Shown piece after piece: positions 36,145-44,617 of a stretch of DNA of 59,249 nt; positions within the stretch are counted from its first letter, which is position 1; every line of letters begins with the position of its first letter. The stretch lies in assembly GCA_004556165.1 (NCBI GenBank), contig SFIR01000008.1, positions 1-59,249 on the forward strand, in the 5' to 3' direction. The notes under the pieces are model-generated. The model worked only from the letters and a program-made list of their open reading frames with translations, did not search any database and was not told where the DNA came from. The DNA is from Clostridiales bacterium (GTDB lineage Bacteria > Bacillota > Clostridia > Christensenellales > CAG-138). Position numbers and translations under genes: made by a program.

Positions 36145-36579
36145 TTATTTGACGCGGGGTTCGGTTTCACGCTTCTTTTTATCAGCCTTATCTTCGTTAT
36201 CGCGGTTTTCAAATGTAATAGCCTGCACAGAAACATTAACTTCGACAACTCTAAGTCCTGTCATTGTTTCAACAGCTTTTTTGACTTCATTCTGAACTTC
36301 GGAACAGACTTTCTGTATCTTGGAGCCGTAAAGGACGTTAATGATAAGGTCTATCGCAGCCTCTTCATTGCCGACTTCAACGCGAACGCCTTTAGTATAA
36401 TTCTTCTTAGAATTAAGGATGCCCGAAATGCTATCTGCGAATCCTCCGCCGAGACCGGTAACCCCAGCGACTTCGGATGCAGCGAGATTTGCAATGGTCG
36501 CAATAACATCAGGTGCAAAAGAGATTTTGCCGTTCTCGTTCACACATACATTGGTCTCATTAATGTTTTCGATTTCCAT
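36145..36579 (-). CDS. asp23: Asp23/Gls24-family envelope stress protein
   Basis: A 144-residue Asp23 protein: residues about 18-115 form the domain with ISFAPDVIATIANLAASEVAGV and VRVEVGNEEAAIDLIINVLYG. The C-terminal tail is highly charged. The ATG at 36579 follows a perfect GGAGGG; a longer frame starting from TTG would include that site. It is first in the asp23-amaP-DUF2273 operon. Confidence 0.94.
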   Translation of the reverse strand: MEIENINETNVCVNENGKISFAPDVIATIANLAASEVAGVTGLGGGFADSISGILNSKKNYTKGVRVEVGNEEAAIDLIINVLYGSKIQKVCSEVQNEVKKAVETMTGLRVVEVNVSVQAITFENRDNEDKADKKKRETEPRVK

Positions 36580-36610
36580 AAGGGAACCCTCCTTCAAATT
36601 TAATCAACAT

Positions 36611-36639
36611 ATTATACCAAACTTTGTTTGGATTGTAAA
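36611..36639 (-). promoter_or_regulatory. Promoter of the asp23 operon with palindromic spacer
   Basis: Minus-strand TTTACA (36634-36639), 17 bases, TATAAT (36611-36616). The spacer contains the perfect inverted repeat CCAAAC-TTT-GTTTGG (36617-36631), a possible repressor site. Confidence 0.75.
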
Positions 36640-36709
36640 CAGTTACAAAGCCATTCTTCGGGAACTATTTTATAAATATGCTTACAAATCAATTATTAAC
36701 CGGATTCAT

Positions 36710-36733
36710 GCTGGGGTGCAATGCACCGGCAGC
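36710..36733. other. Near-palindrome between the asp23 and coaW promoters
   Basis: GCTG-G-GGTGCA followed by TGCACC-GG-CAGC, a near-perfect inverted repeat between two divergent promoters. It could be a regulator site or a structural element; there is no further support. Confidence 0.3.
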
Positions 36734-36771
36734 ACATAAACGCATAGAGACAGGTTGCTTCGATGCCGTGC

Positions 36772-36800
36772 TTTACATTTTGGACAATATGCGTTATAAT
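36772..36800 (+). promoter_or_regulatory. Promoter of coaW
   Basis: TTTACA (36772-36777), 17 bases, TATAAT (36795-36800), 47 bases before the start. Confidence 0.8.
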
Positions 36801-36847
36801 CATTGATCGAAAATACAATCCCCTGTTTTCTAACGAAAGGCTCCATT

Positions 36848-37675
36848 ATGAAAATCATTCTTGGAATCGACATCGGCGGTTCAACGACAAAGATCGTCGG
36901 GCTTAAGCCCGACGGTGCCCTAATATCCACAATGATGGTTCGCGCATACGATCAGCTCACCTCGCTTTACGGTGCGCTCGGCAATTATACCGATACAAAC
37001 GGCTTTTCGCTGCATGATGTCGAAAAGATTTTCATTACCGGCGTAGGTGCTTCCTATATTCACGGCAATATCTACGGTATTCCGACTGTCAGAATAGAAG
37101 AATTCTCCGCTACCGCCCGTGGCGGGCTCGCACTTGCGCACGCCAAAGAGGCTGTTGTCGTGAGCATGGGAACCGGTACCGCATTCATCCATGCAAAGGC
37201 TAAGGAATACATTCATATCGGCGGCAGCGGCGTAGGCGGCGGCATGCTCATGGGGCTTGGTCGTGTGCTTACCGGTTCAAGCGATTTTGAGACAATCTGT
37301 TCGCTTGCCGACGGAGGCGATCTCCGCAATGTTGACCTGACGGTCGGTGACATTTCAAAGCAGGATATAGAGACTCTCGGTATGGATATAACAGCTGCAA
37401 ACTTTGCAAACATACGCGACTATGCTACCGATAAGGATATGGCTCTCGGTCTTATCAATGTCGTGCTTCAGACCATTATCACTATGTCTGCATTTGCCTG
37501 CCGCGGTCTCAGCGTTAATACGGTTATTCTGACAGGTGCACTTACTCAGCTCCGCAAGCTGCCGGAAATCATCGATATGTGCAGATCGATCTATCCTATA
37601 AACTTCATCATCCCAGAAAATGCAGTGTTTGCCACCGCCGTCGGCGCAGCGCTGCATTTCGAGGATCACAAGTAA
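36848..37675 (+). CDS. coaW: Type II pantothenate kinase
   Basis: Phosphorylates pantothenate, the first step of coenzyme A synthesis. The 275 residues are of the ASKHA fold: phosphate-1 loop ILGIDIGGSTTKIVGL, the GVGASYI region, VVSMGTGTAFIHA, and HIGGSGVGGGMLMGLG, all typical of the type II (PF03630) family. The start at 36848 has AAAGG 7 bases upstream; earlier in-frame codons are in the leader. It is convergent with spoVAE, with only 5 bases between the stops. Confidence 0.93.
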   Translation: MKIILGIDIGGSTTKIVGLKPDGALISTMMVRAYDQLTSLYGALGNYTDTNGFSLHDVEKIFITGVGASYIHGNIYGIPTVRIEEFSATARGGLALAHAKEAVVVSMGTGTAFIHAKAKEYIHIGGSGVGGGMLMGLGRVLTGSSDFETICSLADGGDLRNVDLTVGDISKQDIETLGMDITAANFANIRDYATDKDMALGLINVVLQTIITMSAFACRGLSVNTVILTGALTQLRKLPEIIDMCRSIYPINFIIPENAVFATAVGAALHFEDHK

Positions 37676-37680
37676 ACCCA

Positions 37681-38049
37681 TCAGTTCTTGGTTTTCGGGG
37701 TGAATATCAAGGCGAATAAATACCCGAAGAACACCGCTGCGGCAATGCCTGCGGCGGTTGCTTTTATACCGCCTGTTATAGCGCCGATCAAGCCTTCATT
37801 CTGCGCTCCCTCAATTGCACCTGTTGCGAGCGAATATCCGAACCCGGTTAGCGGAACCGTTGCACCTGCGCCTGCGATCTCGACCAGCGGCTTATATAGC
37901 CCCACTGCAGTGAGCACAACACCGGCCGTCACAAAAATAACAAGTATCCTTGCCGGAGTAAGCCTTGTATAGCACATCAGGAGCTCACCGACCACGCAGA
38001 TAGCCCCTCCGACCGCAAAAGCGATCAGGTAATCCGTAATGCTGCTCAT
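37681..38049 (-). CDS. spoVAE: Stage V sporulation protein AE
   Basis: A 122-residue membrane protein with three to four helices and the motifs GGAICVVGELLM, LTPARILVIFVTAGVVL and GATVPLTGFGYSLATG typical of the SpoVAE(B) subunit of the spore dipicolinic-acid channel. It overlaps the spoVAD stop by one base (TAATG), so the two are coupled. Confidence 0.94.
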   Translation of the reverse strand: MSSITDYLIAFAVGGAICVVGELLMCYTRLTPARILVIFVTAGVVLTAVGLYKPLVEIAGAGATVPLTGFGYSLATGAIEGAQNEGLIGAITGGIKATAAGIAAAVFFGYLFALIFTPKTKN

Positions 38050-39086
38050 TATATTTCCTCCACATGTTTTATAACTAATGCATGCGCGATAGCAGGTATG
38101 CTCTCGCCCTGTAAGCTGCTGACGGGGCTCAGCATTGCGCCCGTAGCCAAAAACAGTATCTTTTTGTACTCACCGCTCTCTATCTTCGGCAGAATATGCC
38201 CTGCAAGCACAGTTGCCGCACATCCGCAGCCGCTGCCTCCGCAATGCACATTCTGCTCCTCGCTGAACATGAGTTTACCGCAGTCATCATGCTTTGACTT
38301 GATATCGTAGCCCTGACCCCTGCAAAGCTCATAAAGCATTTCGCTGCCGAATGAACCGAGATCGCCCGTGATTATCCTGTCATAATTCGCCGGGCTTGTG
38401 CTAAAATCCCTGAAATGCGTACAGATCGTTTCTGCTGCCGCAGGAGCCATTGCAGCTCCCATATTATTCGCATCGGTTATCCCGAAATCCTCCACGCTTC
38501 CGACGGTTCCCCCGATGAGCTCTATTGAGTTAAACGGATATTCGCCGTTTAGGTTCTCCGGGTCCTTTATCAATACGCAGCCTGCACCTGTTACTGTTCG
38601 CTGGCAGGTCGGCGTTGCCTGTACTCCCATCTCAAGCGGATAGCGGTACTGACGTTCTGCCGATGAAAAATGACTGCTTGCAGCACATGCGACCAGGTCC
38701 ATATATCCTCCGTCCACAAGCATGCTTCCGACCATGATGCCTTCGCTCATAGTCGAGCATGCACCGTAAAGCCCGATGAACGGCGAACGAATCTCCCTTG
38801 CTGCAAAGCCTGCGGATATTATCTGGTTGAGAAGATCCCCTCCCATCAAGCAGCTGAGATCGGAGCTTTGAGCGTGGATTTTAGCAAGCGCGACCCTGAC
38901 ACTGCTTTCAAACATGCGGCTCTCAGCCTGTTCCCAGCTCGGTAGGCCAAGAGTATCATCTTTGCAGATTTTATCAAAGCAGTGTCCGAGAGGACCTTTC
39001 CCCTCCTTATCACCGACATAGCTTGCCGATGATATTATTCTCGGCCTCCGTTCGAGAGTAAATGAATGCTTACCTATTCTTCCCAT
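38049..39086 (-). CDS. spoVAD: Stage V sporulation protein AD
   Basis: Dipicolinic-acid-binding subunit of the SpoVA channel, with a thiolase-like fold. The 345 residues include ISSASYVGDKEGKGPLG, FIGLYGACSTMSEG with the thiolase-type cysteine position, TGDLGSFGSEML, and VHCGGSGCGCAATVLAGH. The ribosome binding site is weak (GTGAAGATG). A sigma-G-like promoter is visible upstream. Its usual upstream partner spoVAC is absent from the 137-base gap before nadE. Confidence 0.95.
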   Translation of the reverse strand: MGRIGKHSFTLERRPRIISSASYVGDKEGKGPLGHCFDKICKDDTLGLPSWEQAESRMFESSVRVALAKIHAQSSDLSCLMGGDLLNQIISAGFAAREIRSPFIGLYGACSTMSEGIMVGSMLVDGGYMDLVACAASSHFSSAERQYRYPLEMGVQATPTCQRTVTGAGCVLIKDPENLNGEYPFNSIELIGGTVGSVEDFGITDANNMGAAMAPAAAETICTHFRDFSTSPANYDRIITGDLGSFGSEMLYELCRGQGYDIKSKHDDCGKLMFSEEQNVHCGGSGCGCAATVLAGHILPKIESGEYKKILFLATGAMLSPVSSLQGESIPAIAHALVIKHVEEI

Positions 39087-39143
39087 TTATCATCTTCACC
39101 CGTAATATTGCATATTTCCTTCCGAATTTGTGATTATCAAAGC

Positions 39144-39172
39144 TATTTTGTGTATTTAGAAATAAAACATGC
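39144..39172 (-). promoter_or_regulatory. Candidate sigma-G promoter of spoVADE
   Basis: Minus-strand GCATG (39168-39172), 17 bases, CAAAATA (39144-39150), one mismatch from the forespore sigma-G pattern (GHATR, CATNHTA). It lies about 57 bases before spoVAD. The fit is good but short motifs occur by chance. Confidence 0.5.
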
Positions 39173-39223
39173 AGCAAAAAAGAGCCAATGCGCATGCATC
39201 AGCTCCGAGCAAGTATTTTATGA

Positions 39224-41158
39224 TTATTTCAAAGAATTAAGCTCGTCTATCCAGATACGGCTTACGGCGTCACTCGGCATTCTCCAATCCCCTCTCGGAG
39301 AAAGGCAGACGGAGCCTACTTTCGGACCATCCGGCAGACAGTTGCGTTTGAACTGCTGAGTAAAGAATCTGCGATAGAAGTTCTTAATCCATTTGAGTAT
39401 GGTCGCTTCGTCGAACTCACTTTCGCGAAATGCTTCCTTCGCAATACGGTACAGCTTCTTAGGTGCATAACCGAACCTGAGCACATAATATAGGAAGAAA
39501 TCGTGAAGCTCATATGGGCCGACGAGATCTTCGGTCTTCTGAGTTATGTTGCCGTCCTTATCAGCCGGCAGAAGCTCCGGAGAAATCGGAGTATCAAGAA
39601 TACTTATGAGGACATTTCTGATGCGCTCATCTCCGCAGGTATCCGCATAGTATCGCACCACATACTTGATGAGGGTCTTAGGTATACCTGCATTAACACC
39701 GTACATGCTCATATGGTCGCCATTATATGTTGCCCATCCGAGCGCAAGCTCCGAGAGGTCACCGGTACCGACAACAATACCGTTGAGCGCATTTGCCATA
39801 TCCATTAGCACAAGAGTTCTCATTCTTGCCTGAGCATTTTCGTATGTCACATTGCGGTTTTCTTCATCATGGCCGATATCGGCAAAATGCTGCCTCACGC
39901 TGTCGGCAATATTAACGGTATGCAGTGTGACGCCAAGTGCTTCGCAGAGCTCAACAGCATTATTCTTTGTATGCTCCGTCGTTCCGAAGCATGGCATTGT
40001 TACAGCGTGAACAAAATGCCTGTCAACGCCCATAAGGTCACAGGCCTTCGCGCAGACGAGCAGCGCAAGGCTTGAGTCGAGTCCGCCGGAAATCCCGATA
40101 ACTGCTGATCTTGAATGAATATGCTCTAATCTGCGTTTAAGGCCGAGAGCCTGTATCATTAGGATATCCTTTGCACGGGAATGCAGCTCATCCCTATCCT
40201 CCGGCACAAACGGGTTTCTGTCGAATTTACGGGTTAATTCCGTTTCTTTTAACTCGCCTATATCGCAAAATGCAGAAAGGTTCGATATTCTTGAATTAGC
40301 ATGGGTATTCATCCTTCTGCGGTCATACATAAGCCTGCCGAGGTCGATTTCGGTAATAAGCAGTCCACTGTCAGAGAAGGGTTCCTTTTCGGCAAGAAGC
40401 TTTCCGTTTTCATAGACGAAGCTGTGACCCGAAAATACCATATCGGATGTGGACTCGCCGTCGCCTGCTCCGCAATAGATGTATGCTGATACCGTTTTAG
40501 CGGACTGAGCGGAAACGAGCAGCTTTCTGTAATCTGCTTTGCCAATGATTTCATCGCCTGCCGATAGGTTGGCAATAATAAGCGCTCCGGCTTCGGCGAG
40601 CTTAGTGGACGGCGGATTTGCAACCCAAAGGTCCTCGCATATCTCAACTGCGAATTTGAGATCGGGCATTTCACTGCATGATATTATGCTTTCCTCGATG
40701 CAAGTCGTAAATACGCAGTCAAAATCATCTAGGAAAATTGAATATTCTTCCGTTTCGCCCGGAACGGAGAACTGACGCATCTCATAGAATTCACCGTAAT
40801 TCGGAAGATTGCGCTTCGGTATGATGCAAATGAACCTGCCCTTATTTATCACAACCGCGGTATTGTAAAGCTTATCCCCAACCCTAAGCGGCGCACCGAT
40901 AACCGAAACCATTTCACATGCTTTGGTCTCATCGGCAATACGGATAAGCTCCGTCTTTACTGTATCAAGAAGCAGCTCATGCAGGAAAAGATCGCCGCAG
41001 GTATATCCCGTAATCACAAGCTCCGGGAACACAAGCAGCTTAACGCCCTTGTCATTTGCCATATTTATTGCATCAATGATCCTATCCGCATTGTATTTAG
41101 GGTCTGCAAGATGAATCCGAGGGGTAAATGTACCGACCTTGAAAAATCCGTCTACCAT
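39224..41158 (-). CDS. nadE: Glutamine-dependent NAD+ synthetase
   Basis: Last step of NAD synthesis, with ammonia from glutamine channelled between domains. About 644 residues: an N-terminal nitrilase-like glutaminase (LVFPELVITGYTCGDL, the nucleophile Cys in VEICEDLW) and a C-terminal synthetase with the ATP loop GISGGLDSSLALLV and GTGDLSELALGWATYNGDH. The ATG at 41158 has GGAGG 5 bases upstream; a longer frame begins with TTG. It is a single gene between asnS and the spoVA pair. Confidence 0.95.
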   Translation of the reverse strand: MVDGFFKVGTFTPRIHLADPKYNADRIIDAINMANDKGVKLLVFPELVITGYTCGDLFLHELLLDTVKTELIRIADETKACEMVSVIGAPLRVGDKLYNTAVVINKGRFICIIPKRNLPNYGEFYEMRQFSVPGETEEYSIFLDDFDCVFTTCIEESIISCSEMPDLKFAVEICEDLWVANPPSTKLAEAGALIIANLSAGDEIIGKADYRKLLVSAQSAKTVSAYIYCGAGDGESTSDMVFSGHSFVYENGKLLAEKEPFSDSGLLITEIDLGRLMYDRRRMNTHANSRISNLSAFCDIGELKETELTRKFDRNPFVPEDRDELHSRAKDILMIQALGLKRRLEHIHSRSAVIGISGGLDSSLALLVCAKACDLMGVDRHFVHAVTMPCFGTTEHTKNNAVELCEALGVTLHTVNIADSVRQHFADIGHDEENRNVTYENAQARMRTLVLMDMANALNGIVVGTGDLSELALGWATYNGDHMSMYGVNAGIPKTLIKYVVRYYADTCGDERIRNVLISILDTPISPELLPADKDGNITQKTEDLVGPYELHDFFLYYVLRFGYAPKKLYRIAKEAFRESEFDEATILKWIKNFYRRFFTQQFKRNCLPDGPKVGSVCLSPRGDWRMPSDAVSRIWIDELNSLK

Positions 41159-41186
41159 ACTGACCTCCGAAGTTTTTGTCAACCGG

Positions 41187-41195
41187 ATTATACCA
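41187..41195 (-). promoter_or_regulatory. Extended -10 promoter of nadE
   Basis: TGG-TATAAT on the minus strand, 28 bases before nadE, without a good -35. A second possible promoter, TTGACA (41251-41256), 17 bases, TAGTAT (41228-41233), lies upstream and overlaps the asnS terminator. Confidence 0.55.
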
Positions 41196-41232
41196 TAGTA
41201 TTACTCTAAATGCCATAGTTTTTAGCGATACT

Positions 41233-41262
41233 AAAAATCCCCGCTGAACCTGTCAACGGAGA
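41233..41262 (-). terminator. Terminator of asnS
   Basis: 10-base-pair stem (minus strand TCTCCGTTGA / TCAGCGGGGA, including G-U pairs) with a 5-base loop, followed by TTTTTAG. It ends the polyamine operon and asnS. Confidence 0.8.
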
Positions 41263-41277
41263 TGCTATGCTTTTATG

Positions 41278-42660
41278 TTACAGCTCCATGCTGCCGGTAG
41301 TTCTCGGAAACGGGATGACGTCGCGGATGTTGCTTACGCCGGTCAGGTACATGAGTATGCGCTCAAAGCCGAGCCCGAAGCCTGCATGCTTGACTCCGCC
41401 GTATTTGCGCAGATCAAGATACCACTCATAGTAGCTCATATCCATGCCAAGATCCTCGATCTTCTTTCTGAGAACATCATAACGCTCCTCGCGCTGACTT
41501 CCGCCGATGATCTCGCCGACACCCGGTACAAGAAGGTCCGCAGCTGCAACGGTCTTGCCGTCGTCATTGAGGCGCATATAGAAGCTCTTTATCTCCGCAG
41601 GATAGTCCGTTAGGAAGACGGGGCTGTTGTATATCTGCTCGCAGATATAGCGTTCATGCTCGGTCTGGAGATCGCAGCCCCAATAGACAGGATACTGGAA
41701 TTCCTGACCGGAGGCTTGCAAGAGCTCAATAGCCTTTGTATAGCTGCACCGTACAAACTCGGAGTTAAGAACATGGTTGAGCCTCTCGAGAAGCCCCTTA
41801 TCCATATACTGGTTAAAGAAATTCATTTCATCGGGGCATCGTTCGAGTACTGTCTTTATGATGTATTTAACCATTGCCTCTGCGGTAACCATGTATCCGT
41901 CGAGGTCACAGAAAGCCATTTCCGGCTCGATCATCCAGAATTCAGCGGCGTGACGCGCCGTATTGCTGTTCTCCGCGCGGAAAGTCGGACCGAATGTATA
42001 GATATCGCGGAACGCAAGCGCAAATGCCTCGCCGTGAAGCTGACCGCTGACGGTCAGGCTGCAGGGCTTTGCAAAGAAATCCTTTGAATAGTCGATATAT
42101 CCGTCCTTGGTTTTTGGCGGATTCTCCATATCAAGGGTCGTTACCCTGAACATCTCGCCTGCGCCTTCGCAGTCATTGCCGGTGAACAGCGGAGTATGGA
42201 CATAAACGAATCCACGCTCATCAAAGAATCTATGGATTGCCTGCGCAACTACGCTGCGCACGCGGAACACTGCCTGGAAGGTGTTTGTACGGGGACGAAG
42301 ATGCTGAATCGTGCGAAGATATTCCATGCTGTGGCGCTTCTTTTGGAGCACATAATCGGAAGGACATTCGCCCTCGATAGTGATCTCTTTTCCCTTAATC
42401 TCAAAGGGCTGCTTGGCATCCGGAGTAAGCTCCAGCACGCCTTTAACGGTTATGGCAGTGCCGGTCAGGAAATGCTTAGAAATTTCATCGGGTACATCGC
42501 CGTGTTCATAGACGACCTGAACGCTTCTGAAAGCGGAACCGTCGCCGAGCTCGATAAAACCTACATTCTTGCTCTCTCGTGCGGTCTTTATCCAACCCGA
42601 GACCTCTATTTCGCCCACATACTTTGCCGGGTCACTGTGCAATTCACATAATCTGATCAT
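41278..42660 (-). CDS. asnS: Asparagine--tRNA ligase
   Basis: Class II synthetase charging tRNA-Asn. It has 460 residues: an N-terminal OB-fold anticodon domain (VSGWIKTARESKNVGFIELGDG) and a catalytic core with motif 2 around TFGPTFRAENSNT and motif 3 GFGLGFERILMYLTG. AENSNT favours AsnS over AspS. The ATG at 42660 follows AGGAGA; the longer frame would run into potD. It begins 25 bases after potD, so it is probably read from the polyamine operon as well. Confidence 0.94.
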   Translation of the reverse strand: MIRLCELHSDPAKYVGEIEVSGWIKTARESKNVGFIELGDGSAFRSVQVVYEHGDVPDEISKHFLTGTAITVKGVLELTPDAKQPFEIKGKEITIEGECPSDYVLQKKRHSMEYLRTIQHLRPRTNTFQAVFRVRSVVAQAIHRFFDERGFVYVHTPLFTGNDCEGAGEMFRVTTLDMENPPKTKDGYIDYSKDFFAKPCSLTVSGQLHGEAFALAFRDIYTFGPTFRAENSNTARHAAEFWMIEPEMAFCDLDGYMVTAEAMVKYIIKTVLERCPDEMNFFNQYMDKGLLERLNHVLNSEFVRCSYTKAIELLQASGQEFQYPVYWGCDLQTEHERYICEQIYNSPVFLTDYPAEIKSFYMRLNDDGKTVAAADLLVPGVGEIIGGSQREERYDVLRKKIEDLGMDMSYYEWYLDLRKYGGVKHAGFGLGFERILMYLTGVSNIRDVIPFPRTTGSMEL

Positions 42661-42685
42661 AATATCTCTCCTGTCGGAAATAGCA

Positions 42686-43747
42686 TTAGTTTTCGAAGTA
42701 AACCTTATTCCACGCTTCCTCAAACACTCTCAGGAAATCACCGAGGTCATGGAAAATAGTGCAGCGATCGAGCACATCCTGAGCCGGATTGTAGATAGGA
42801 TTCTCCGTCCAGCTCTCATCCATAAGTGCAAGAGCTGCCATATTGGGAGTGGAATATCCGATGTATTCCGTATTCTCCTTTGCGACTTCTGCATCGCAGA
42901 GGAAGTTAATGAATTCCTCAGCCATTGCCTTCTTGGTACTGGTCTTGGGTATAATCATGTTATCGAACCAAACATTGCTTCCCTCTTTTGGTACAACATA
43001 TGCGAGATTCGGATTTCCCTCATCGGGGTCGCAGCAAAGCATTGCATCGCCTGAATAAACGACCGCCAGCGCGCCCTGACCCGAGATCATTGTATCCTTC
43101 GCATCATCACCGAAGAAACCCATTCTGATAGGCTTTTGCGCCATAAGCGCCTGAGCGGCAGCTTCGACCTCTTCGGGATTTCTGGTATTCATATCGTAGC
43201 CGAGCTTTATGAGAGTAACACCGATGCTGTCCCTCATGCTGTCATACATGAGAACCTGACCGGAATACTTTTCATCCCAAAGAATATCCCAGCTGTCAAC
43301 GGGTTCCTTGACTAACTCGGTATTGTACACTATACCGACAGTGCCCCACATATAGGGAACGGAATATTTGCAGCCTTCATCAAACTGATTGGACAGTTCA
43401 AGGAATTTAGGGTCGATATTTGAAAGATTCGGTATGTTATCCTTATTTATTTCGGCAAGAAGATCTTCCTCGATAAGCTTTTCGATAACATAATCGGAAG
43501 GGAAACAGAGATCATAGATGCAGTCTTCACTGCGAAGCTTAATCATCATTTCCTCATTACTCGTCATAGTCGTATACTTGACCTTATATCCCGTTTCCTT
43601 TTCGAACTGCTTTATAAGCGAGGGCTTGATATAGTCGCCCCAGTTGAGAACATAGAGCGTATTATCGTAGCTGCTGCATGCGGTCAGAAAACTGAGCGCG
43701 GTCATGAGCATAACGGTTATCAATACGGCAGAAATAATCTTTTTCAT
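42686..43747 (-). CDS. potD: Spermidine/putrescine ABC transporter, substrate-binding lipoprotein
   Basis: Captures polyamines outside the membrane. The 353 residues start with a lipoprotein signal ending in LTAC. The mature part has YVLNWGDYIKPSLIKQFEKET, DLCFPSDYVIEKLI, PYMWGTVGIVYNTE and a conserved C-terminal substrate-site region (YSTPNMAAL), typical of PotD/PotF. It is last in the potABCD run. Confidence 0.95.
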   Translation of the reverse strand: MKKIISAVLITVMLMTALSFLTACSSYDNTLYVLNWGDYIKPSLIKQFEKETGYKVKYTTMTSNEEMMIKLRSEDCIYDLCFPSDYVIEKLIEEDLLAEINKDNIPNLSNIDPKFLELSNQFDEGCKYSVPYMWGTVGIVYNTELVKEPVDSWDILWDEKYSGQVLMYDSMRDSIGVTLIKLGYDMNTRNPEEVEAAAQALMAQKPIRMGFFGDDAKDTMISGQGALAVVYSGDAMLCCDPDEGNPNLAYVVPKEGSNVWFDNMIIPKTSTKKAMAEEFINFLCDAEVAKENTEYIGYSTPNMAALALMDESWTENPIYNPAQDVLDRCTIFHDLGDFLRVFEEAWNKVYFEN

Positions 43748-43795
43748 TGTTTATTTTCCTTTCATTATCGGCAATGATTGCCAATCATATCATAA

Positions 43796-44617
43796 TCAGT
43801 TTGATTTTGCAACCTTTTTGCGCTGGGCAGCAGCATACTTTTCCTCACGCATGCTTCTGATATTAACAATGAGCAAAAGAGTTACAACTACTACGAACAT
43901 GAGGGCGGAGAATGCGTTGATCTTAGTCGAAATACCGCGCTTTGCAAGTCCGTAAATATAGATTGATAGGTTCTGAATGCCGTCGGCAACGAACCAGCTG
44001 ATAACAAAATCATCCAGCGACAGAGTAAATGCCATAATAAATCCGCTGATGATACCGGGCATAATATCAGGTATCACGACCTTCCACAATGCCTTGGTCG
44101 GCTTGCAGCCGAGATCCATTGCTGCCTCATAGAGCATATTGGAGCTTTGCCGCAGCTTCGGAAGAACGGAGAACATGACATACGGCACATTGAATGTGGT
44201 ATGTGCAAGTATAAGCCTTAGATAACCAAACTTACTGCTAAGACCGATAAATGAGAACAGCATCATCAGGCTGATACCGGTTACAAGGTCCGGATTGACC
44301 ATGGGGAGCTGCGAAATATTCTCAACGATCATCCTGCGCCTTCTCTTCATGGAGTTGATACCGATGGCAGCCACAGTACCGATAAATGTTGCGGCAACGG
44401 CTGAAACGACAGCCACTATCAGTGTCACCTTCAATGCATCCATCAAGGCAGCATCACTTAACATCTCACGATATGCATTGAGCGAGAATCCGTTCCATTT
44501 GCTCATCGTCCTTGATTCGGTGAACGAAAATACAATCAGAACGAATATCGGCGCATAGAGGAAAACCAGTGTCAGCACAAGATATATCCACTTGAATACT
44601 TTGCCGAGAGTCTTCAC
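43796..44617 (-). CDS. potC: Spermidine/putrescine ABC transporter, permease PotC
   Basis: Inner-membrane channel subunit of 273 residues with about six helices and the ATPase-contact loop EAAMDLGCKPTKALWKVVIPDIMPGI. The N-terminus LYAPIFVLIVFSFTESR is typical of PotC. It overlaps potB by 4 bases. Confidence 0.95.
   Translation of the reverse strand: MKTLGKVFKWIYLVLTLVFLYAPIFVLIVFSFTESRTMSKWNGFSLNAYREMLSDAALMDALKVTLIVAVVSAVAATFIGTVAAIGINSMKRRRRMIVENISQLPMVNPDLVTGISLMMLFSFIGLSSKFGYLRLILAHTTFNVPYVMFSVLPKLRQSSNMLYEAAMDLGCKPTKALWKVVIPDIMPGIISGFIMAFTLSLDDFVISWFVADGIQNLSIYIYGLAKRGISTKINAFSALMFVVVVTLLLIVNIRSMREEKYAAAQRKKVAKSN

Noticed and set aside
39087..39223. A missed small spoVAC in the gap before spoVAD
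   Set aside because: The 137-base gap is far too short for SpoVAC and has no membrane-protein frame.
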